Positions 60,801 to 64,000 of a stretch of DNA of 64,000 bases are shown piece by piece. Within the stretch, counting starts at the first letter, position 1, and each line of letters opens with the position of its first letter. Source of the stretch: JANXUC01 sp964619065 (GTDB taxonomy: Bacteria; Acidobacteriota; Terriglobia; Terriglobales; Acidobacteriaceae). The notes under the pieces were generated by a model, which saw only the letters and a program-made list of their open reading frames with translations, was not told where the DNA came from and ran no database searches. The stretch spans positions 5,692 through 69,691 of the forward strand of contig CAZUCC010000021.1 in NCBI GenBank assembly GCA_964619065.1, written 5' to 3'. Both the position numbers and the translations under genes were made by a program.

Positions 60801-61224
60801 CGTTCGAAGCCAATGCCGCACAATCACGACCAGGAAGGTCGTAGATAACGACTTTTACGACAATTGGCGTGCTTCCCTGCTGCTGCTGCAACGCGGCATT
60901 GAGGTGCCCGTTCAGACCCAACCGGCCGCCGGTTCCGTTAATCGCTGCAATGCGATCCATCCAGACAGCCGTCGGATACGTCTTCACTGTCTGCATTTTC
61001 TGGATGAGAATGGGGTCAGTTTCCTGGCCGATCGAAATGTTGATCTCGTTCGCATAGTCCGGACTTGTGTACCAGGTCGCTCCACTGAACGGGTTTGCGA
61101 CGTGGGTTTGGGAGAATGCGCTCGGCATCGCAGTGAACAACAAGAAAAACAACGCCGAAAGTGCGCTCATCGTTTGCCAGCTCTGTCTTGCACGCTGGTT
61201 GATAAAACATAAGAGATGCTGCAT
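57880..61224 (-). CDS. Secreted GH6 cellulase with five Ig-like repeats and a C-terminal module
   Basis: A 1114-residue secreted enzyme. ATG 61224 is chosen for gaggaga ahead and a clean signal peptide (core ALSALFFLLFTAMPSAFSQ). Residues about 43-475 are a GH6 catalytic domain: VVKVVIYDLPGRDCAALASNGE includes Asp134 (the pKa-lowering residue), AVIEPDSVPN holds Asp190 (the probable proton donor), and FVWIKPPGESDG is near the substrate loops. Residues about 480-990 are five Ig-like repeats of about 102 residues, the later ones nearly identical in DNA. The last 120 residues form a module shared with the next two genes (SPWFNEEQVRLANTG, TVGGQIT, GTAHPTAGDTYMVTYTTGG). It should cut cellulose outside the cell. 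It lies in a cellulase cluster on this strand. Confidence 0.92.
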   Translation of the reverse strand: MQHLLCFINQRARQSWQTMSALSALFFLLFTAMPSAFSQTHVANPFSGATWYTSPDYANEINISIGQETDPILIQKMQTVKTYPTAVWMDRIAAINGTGGRLGLNGHLNAALQQQQGSTPIVVKVVIYDLPGRDCAALASNGELSINANPPTQPLSGLDTYKTQYIDPIVSILSNPAYANIRIVAVIEPDSVPNLVTNAGGGTTTIQACVDAKNSGVYVQGIQYAITRLHTIPNVYQYLDIGHSGWLGWPNNFSGAIQQYTTLVTGTPAGVNTIDGFVTDTANTLPTREPFMNASMTIGGQQLIGAMFYEFNPFIDEASYAQALYQNFVSAGFPSTIGMIIDTSRNGWGGAARPTGPSTSTDLNTFVNATKIDRRAHRGLWCNPVGAGIGTPPQANPAGFFPQLQAFVWIKPPGESDGTYLASLTPHPDPNCDPSKTNPLAGNTPTGAYPNSPTAGTFFPVQFHDLVNNAFPPIPTNTNPDFSLSSTSASMMQGATGTSTITVSPINSFSSSVALSVSGLPSGVTASFAPTSVAGGNGVSTLTFTAAGNATVGPATVTVTGTSGTLTHTTAVNLTVIGRPDFSLSLSPTSVTVPLGGAATSTITVGALFGFSANVNLSITAPPAGVTAGFNPSATNGAGTSTLTFNAQPTATGGTSTLTITGTSGALTHTVTLTLTVPGASDFSLSPTPASLSVAQGASGTSTITITRTGGFASAVSFTASGMPAGVTASFNPQTTTTTGTSSILTLSASATATPGLATVTITGTGGGVTHTTSVTLTVTNTTPDFSLAASPSTLSVNQGASGTSTITITRTNGFASAVSFTASGMPTGVTASFSPQTTTTTGTSSVLTLSASATATPGLATVTITGTGGGVTHTTSVALTVTNTTPDFSLAASPSTLSVNQGASGTSTITITRTNGFASAVSFTASGMPAGVTASFNPQTTTTTGTSSVLTLAASGTATLGAATVTITGTGGGLTHTVTIGLTVASTGGTGGVTITPVVSSSSPWFNEEQVRLANTGSLTALSITIVVQRTTGISFSGQYNTVGGQITQANSSTASTATYTYTLAPGQTLNPGSGYIFAAQTSGTGTAHPTAGDTYMVTYTTGGQNFTQSSHF
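58422..59039. repeat. Two tandem near-identical 309-bp units inside the GH6 gene
   Basis: 58422-58730 and 58731-59039 repeat with a 309-base period; only a few bases differ. A third, more diverged copy continues from 59040. Each unit encodes one 103-residue Ig-like domain. Such near-identity points to recent unit duplication or gene conversion, allowing the repeat number to change easily. Confidence 0.85.
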
Positions 61225-61406
61225 AAATGGTCTCCTCAATCGTCCGAACTTCGTTCGGCATGAACTTTTTTTCTGCTGATTTTGAGTGTGGATCACTACG
61301 CGAGAATGCAAGTCGATTTGCAATACCGGCAAATTGAGAGATCGCACGTGATGCGGGTTGCGTGAAGCATTCGCTGACATCGTGGTCCTTTGACGTCCAG
61401 GTCTTT

Positions 61407-61436
61407 GCAGCCGCCAGCGTCGTGGGTGGCGGCTGC
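61407..61436. terminator. Hairpin after the GH5 gene (GCAGCCGCCA stem)
   Basis: gcagccgcca (61407-61416), 10-base loop, tggcggctgc (61427-61436). It follows the stop of the minus-strand GH5 gene by 11 bases, where a 3' end is expected, but the T-run lies on the plus-strand side, so intrinsic termination for the GH5 message is not clear. A similar GCAGCCGCC hairpin follows the next gene at 63776. Confidence 0.5.
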
Positions 61437-61446
61437 TTTTGGGCCT

Positions 61447-63720
61447 TTAGAAATGACTGGTTTGCGAAAAGGAGTTTCCACCCGTCGTGTAGGTCACGAT
61501 GTAGGTGTCCCCGGCCGTGGGATGCGCTGTTCCCGTACCGCTGGTCTGCGCGGCAAAGGTCCAGTTACTCCCCACACCTAGCGTCTGCCCCGAGTTGAGT
61601 GTGAACGTGTAAGTCACCGTGGAAGCCGTACTGCTATTCCCCTGCGTGATCTGGCCCCCGATCGTGTTGTACTGCCCGCTGAAGCTGATCCCCGTCGTCC
61701 GCTGCACAACTATCGTGACCGACAACGCCGTCAGGGGAGCCGTGTTCGCAATCCGTATGTCTTCTTCATTGAACCAAGGACTGCTCGAAGCGACCACGGG
61801 TGTAACCGTTACTCCTCCCGTGCCTCCTCCGGATTGTGTCGTAGCCGTTGCCTGCGCCGAAGATGCCGAGGCTCCGGCCGCGTCCACGGCCTGCACTCGG
61901 AAGAAGTAAGCCGTCGACGCGGCTAAGCCGGTGTTGGAGAACGCAGCCACAGTAAGCCCAATAGCAACCTGATTCGCTGGTGAGGGTGTAAACCCGCTGG
62001 TCATGCTGCGAAAGACCGTATAAGTCACCGTGCAATTCGCGGGTGGTGTAACGGCTGTCCAAGTCAAATTGATTTGGCTGGAAGAGATTGCCGATGCGGC
62101 CAATCCAGCGGGCGCTGACGGCACAGCCGTACAAGAAGCACCGGCCTGCGTAGTAGCGCTTACCTGAGCGGACGGAGCTGAAGCACCAGCCGCGTCCAAG
62201 GCTTCCACGCGATAGAAAAACGTAGTGGATGCCGCCAGGCCAGTGTTCTGGAAAACCGCCGATGTCAGTCCGCTCGCTATTTGATTGGCGCCAGAGGGCG
62301 TGAAGCCGTTAGCCGTACTGCGGAACACCGAATAGGTGACTGCGCAGTTTGCAGGGGGTGCAACTGCATTCCAGGATAAATTGATTTGGCTGGAAGAAAC
62401 GGCGGTTGCAGCCAGGCCAGTTGGAGCGCCAGGAACGGTTGTGCAGGCGCCTCCTCCACCCCCCAGGGGAAACTGAATCGTGGCCAGCAGGCTCTGCTTC
62501 TGTGCGTTCGCAACCGCGTTATACTGGTTATTGATCAGCGCAAAGCTGTCCTCCCCATTAAAGGCCCAATACGCCCAATTAAGATTCGAATTGTTTTGCA
62601 GGAAAGCGATCAGGCTCTGAAACCATTGTCCCTGCGATCCTGGTGTTGAACTTTGCAGATCGGTGGCATTGTTTCCCGTGCCAAATTCGCCCAACCATAC
62701 GGGAGCAATGTTATTGGTGGCAATATATCCCCAAAATTTGTTCCACACCGACGATAGGCTGGCAAATGTTGTGCTGCTATTGAACCAACTCTGCTGAAAC
62801 AGTACGGGTCCGTAGTCGTGCGGTGAGTAAACCAGCCGGTTGGCAGTATTCAGTACGACTGGGTTGCTGGCAACTCCCTCGAGGTTTCCGCCCCACCAAT
62901 CGCAGTCGCCGTTGTAGCATTCAGCGCCTTCCACGATGATGAGCAGATTGGGATTCGCGGCTAGAACGGCATTTCCAGCGCGGTTCGCCGCAGCCGGCCA
63001 GTTTTGCGCCGTATTTGTAGTTGGGCAGCCGCCGGTGGCGGTGTCTCCCGTCCAGCATGCGCCCGTGGCGCCGCCGTTGGCATTCAAGTGCGGCTCGTTA
63101 CGTAAGTCCATTCCAATGACAACCGGGTTACCATCCGGCGTTCGTAACGCTGAGTAGCGGTTAGTCAACGTAACCCAGTCGTTGATCCATGCCGACTCAG
63201 GAAAGCTGCCACTTAGATACCAAAGTCCATTTTCCGCTGCGCTGTTACCGGCGTTCGACCGGTGATTGTCCAGAATCACCCTTAACCCAATCGCTCCCGC
63301 TGCTGCAACGATCTTGTCCATCACTTGCAACGCATTCAGCCCCACCAAATCCAGGTTGATGGGCTGGCCATTGTTCTGACTGAAATTCTGCGGAATGATC
63401 GGCGTCTCCACCATCTGATTCGAAAAGGGCAGACGAACGGTGTTGTAGCCGTTGCTCTTAATCTCATTGAGGACAAAGTGATAGTCCTGCGCCCAAAGGC
63501 CGTGCGCAATCTGATCTGTTGTTTCAAATCCGTACCAGTTGATGGCTCCGATACGGACGGGCAAATTGTTGGAGTCGAGTATTTGATTGCCGTTGGTGTG
63601 CCAATATCCAGCTCCCTGAGCGGCAGCACCGGTTGCCCCCAGCGTCAGGGCGAGAATAACAACCACCACGCTGGCCAATTGCCTGTGTGTCGACCTGAAG
63701 GGGTGCGTTGCCATTTGCAT
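61447..63720 (-). CDS. Secreted GH5 cellulase with two FN3 domains and a C-terminal module
   Basis: A 757-residue secreted enzyme from ATG 63720 with ggag 8 bases ahead. The signal peptide core is LASVVVVILALTLGATGAAA. Residues 37-420 are a GH5 endoglucanase: RIGAINWYGFE, NTVRLPFSNQM, VILDNHRS, the acid/base Glu209 in DLRNEPH and the nucleophile Glu345 in VWLGEFGTGN. Residues about 428-527 and 530-628 are fibronectin type III domains with near-repeat sequence (APTGLAATAVSSSQINLSW and APAGLAASAISSSQINLTW). Residues 636-757 form the module shared with the GH6 enzyme and the next gene (SPWFNEEDIRIANT, IVVQRTTGISFSGQYNTIGG, GTAHPTAGDTYIVTYTTGG). Substrate should be beta-1,4-glucan. Confidence 0.92.
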   Translation of the reverse strand: MQMATHPFRSTHRQLASVVVVILALTLGATGAAAQGAGYWHTNGNQILDSNNLPVRIGAINWYGFETTDQIAHGLWAQDYHFVLNEIKSNGYNTVRLPFSNQMVETPIIPQNFSQNNGQPINLDLVGLNALQVMDKIVAAAGAIGLRVILDNHRSNAGNSAAENGLWYLSGSFPESAWINDWVTLTNRYSALRTPDGNPVVIGMDLRNEPHLNANGGATGACWTGDTATGGCPTTNTAQNWPAAANRAGNAVLAANPNLLIIVEGAECYNGDCDWWGGNLEGVASNPVVLNTANRLVYSPHDYGPVLFQQSWFNSSTTFASLSSVWNKFWGYIATNNIAPVWLGEFGTGNNATDLQSSTPGSQGQWFQSLIAFLQNNSNLNWAYWAFNGEDSFALINNQYNAVANAQKQSLLATIQFPLGGGGGACTTVPGAPTGLAATAVSSSQINLSWNAVAPPANCAVTYSVFRSTANGFTPSGANQIASGLTSAVFQNTGLAASTTFFYRVEALDAAGASAPSAQVSATTQAGASCTAVPSAPAGLAASAISSSQINLTWTAVTPPANCTVTYTVFRSMTSGFTPSPANQVAIGLTVAAFSNTGLAASTAYFFRVQAVDAAGASASSAQATATTQSGGGTGGVTVTPVVASSSPWFNEEDIRIANTAPLTALSVTIVVQRTTGISFSGQYNTIGGQITQGNSSTASTVTYTFTLNSGQTLGVGSNWTFAAQTSGTGTAHPTAGDTYIVTYTTGGNSFSQTSHF
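61476..61625. repeat. 150-bp direct repeat, copy 1 (C-terminal module DNA)
   Basis: 61476-61625 matches 63851-64000 at all but a few bases. Both encode the end of the shared C-terminal module in GH5 and in the truncated gene. The near-identity at DNA level exceeds that of the rest of the genes, suggesting gene conversion or recent module exchange. Confidence 0.85.
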
Positions 63721-63775
63721 GGGAGATCTCCGTAAGCTGTTATGAAATTGCTTTGGAGCGTGCTATTCCATGGAG

Positions 63776-63807
63776 GCAGCCGCCGATTCCGGAGAATCGG
63801 CGGCTGC
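63776..63807. terminator. Perfect 14-bp hairpin after the third cellulase-type gene
   Basis: gcagccgccgattc (63776-63789), loop cgga, gaatcggcggctgc (63794-63807). It begins 15 bases after the stop of the minus-strand partial gene at 63822. The stem is perfect; there is no clear T-run downstream on the minus strand. It probably ends or stabilises that message, and lies just upstream of the GH5 start. Confidence 0.55.
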
Positions 63808-63821
63808 ACCGGTGGATTGAT

Positions 63822-64000
63822 CTAGAAATGCCCGTTCTGGCTGAAATTACTTCCACCCGTCGTGTAGGTCACGATGTAGGTGTCCCCGGCCGTCGGATGC
63901 GCTGTTCCCGTACCGCTGGTCTGCGCGGCAAAGGTCCAGTTACTTCCCACACCTAGCGTCTGCCCCGAGTTGAGTGTGAACGTGTAAGTCACCGTGGAAG
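63822..64000 (-). CDS. C-terminal module of a third secreted enzyme (partial)
   Basis: The frame enters from the right edge and ends at TAG 63822-63824, giving the last 59 residues. It reads TVTYTFTLNSGQTLGVGSNW, then FAAQTSGTGTAHPTAGDTYI and ends SNFSQNGHF, clearly the same module as the ends of the GH5 and GH6 enzymes. The catalytic part lies beyond the window. By context another plant-polysaccharide hydrolase is likely. Confidence 0.85.
   Translation of the reverse strand, partial: STVTYTFTLNSGQTLGVGSNWTFAAQTSGTGTAHPTAGDTYIVTYTTGGSNFSQNGHF
63851..64000. repeat. 150-bp direct repeat, copy 2 (C-terminal module DNA)
   Basis: Near-identical to 61476-61625 (a C for G and a T for C noted by eye). 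It runs off the window edge, so the repeat is at least this long. Confidence 0.85.

Noticed and set aside
61407..61440. Plus-strand intrinsic terminator (hairpin followed by TTTT)
   Set aside because: No gene on the plus strand ends there; kept only as a hairpin behind the minus-strand GH5 gene.
1..64000. CRISPR array
   Set aside because: No set of short direct repeats with regular spacers was seen; the regular repeats found are within the GH6 gene and are coding.

Overview
The window reads as a gene-dense stretch of a G+C-rich bacterial chromosome. Gene content points to a soil Acidobacteriota (Terriglobia-like) organism: PQQ dehydrogenases with fused cytochrome c, DUF4097 and DUF3106 proteins, many secreted glycan-active enzymes, Ig-like repeat proteins, and short intergenic hairpin repeats of a type I associate with that group. 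This is inference; there is no rRNA gene to confirm it.

Layout. 0-8.7 kb: the tail of an unknown gene, a GAF/HD-GYP c-di-GMP phosphodiesterase, a Rieske ferredoxin with a YceH protein, an adhesin-like DUF4097 protein, a methyltransferase, an APC amino-acid transporter, a secreted amidohydrolase and a GcvT-like protein. 8.8-14.5 kb: an SGNH esterase and a lipid-recycling pair, namely an acyl-CoA/ACP synthetase-ACP-PlsC fusion behind an MFS gene broken by one in-frame stop. 14.7-22.5 kb: a PQQ/cytochrome c dehydrogenase, two paralogous FAD oxidoreductases around a RibD/DHFR-like gene, and purU. 22.57-25.10 kb: a 2.5-kb IS1-family transposon with matching terminal inverted repeats, an 8-bp target duplication and three passenger genes. 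25.1-31.8 kb: HEAT-repeat protein, M15 peptidase, Rieske oxygenase, amidase and small enzymes. 32-44.5 kb: nucleotide-sugar dehydrogenase, TonB, M48 protease, a Flp pilin gene of only 54 codons, a two-component pair, rlmN, an M16 protease and a formyltransferase-polysaccharide deacetylase fusion. 44.5-57.8 kb: tRNA-Val, an ECF sigma/anti-sigma/DUF3106 operon, proline dehydrogenase, trxB, a TPR/PstS-like operon, a SpoIIE phosphatase, a patatin and a NUDIX protein. 57.9-64 kb: a cellulase cluster (GH6, GH5 and a third truncated gene) whose products share one C-terminal domain.

The strongest find is the transposon at 22574-25104. Its ends resemble IS1 ends, its transposase keeps the D, D and E of the IS1 family, and it carries genes not normally found in IS1: an antitoxin-like protein, a small cysteine-containing protein and a membrane-anchored coiled-coil protein. 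A promoter-overlapping palindrome in front of the transposase suggests self-control. The cellulase cluster with a shared C-terminal module, the synthetase-ACP-acyltransferase fusion beside an LplT-like MFS gene, and the formyltransferase-deacetylase fusion are the next most interesting points.
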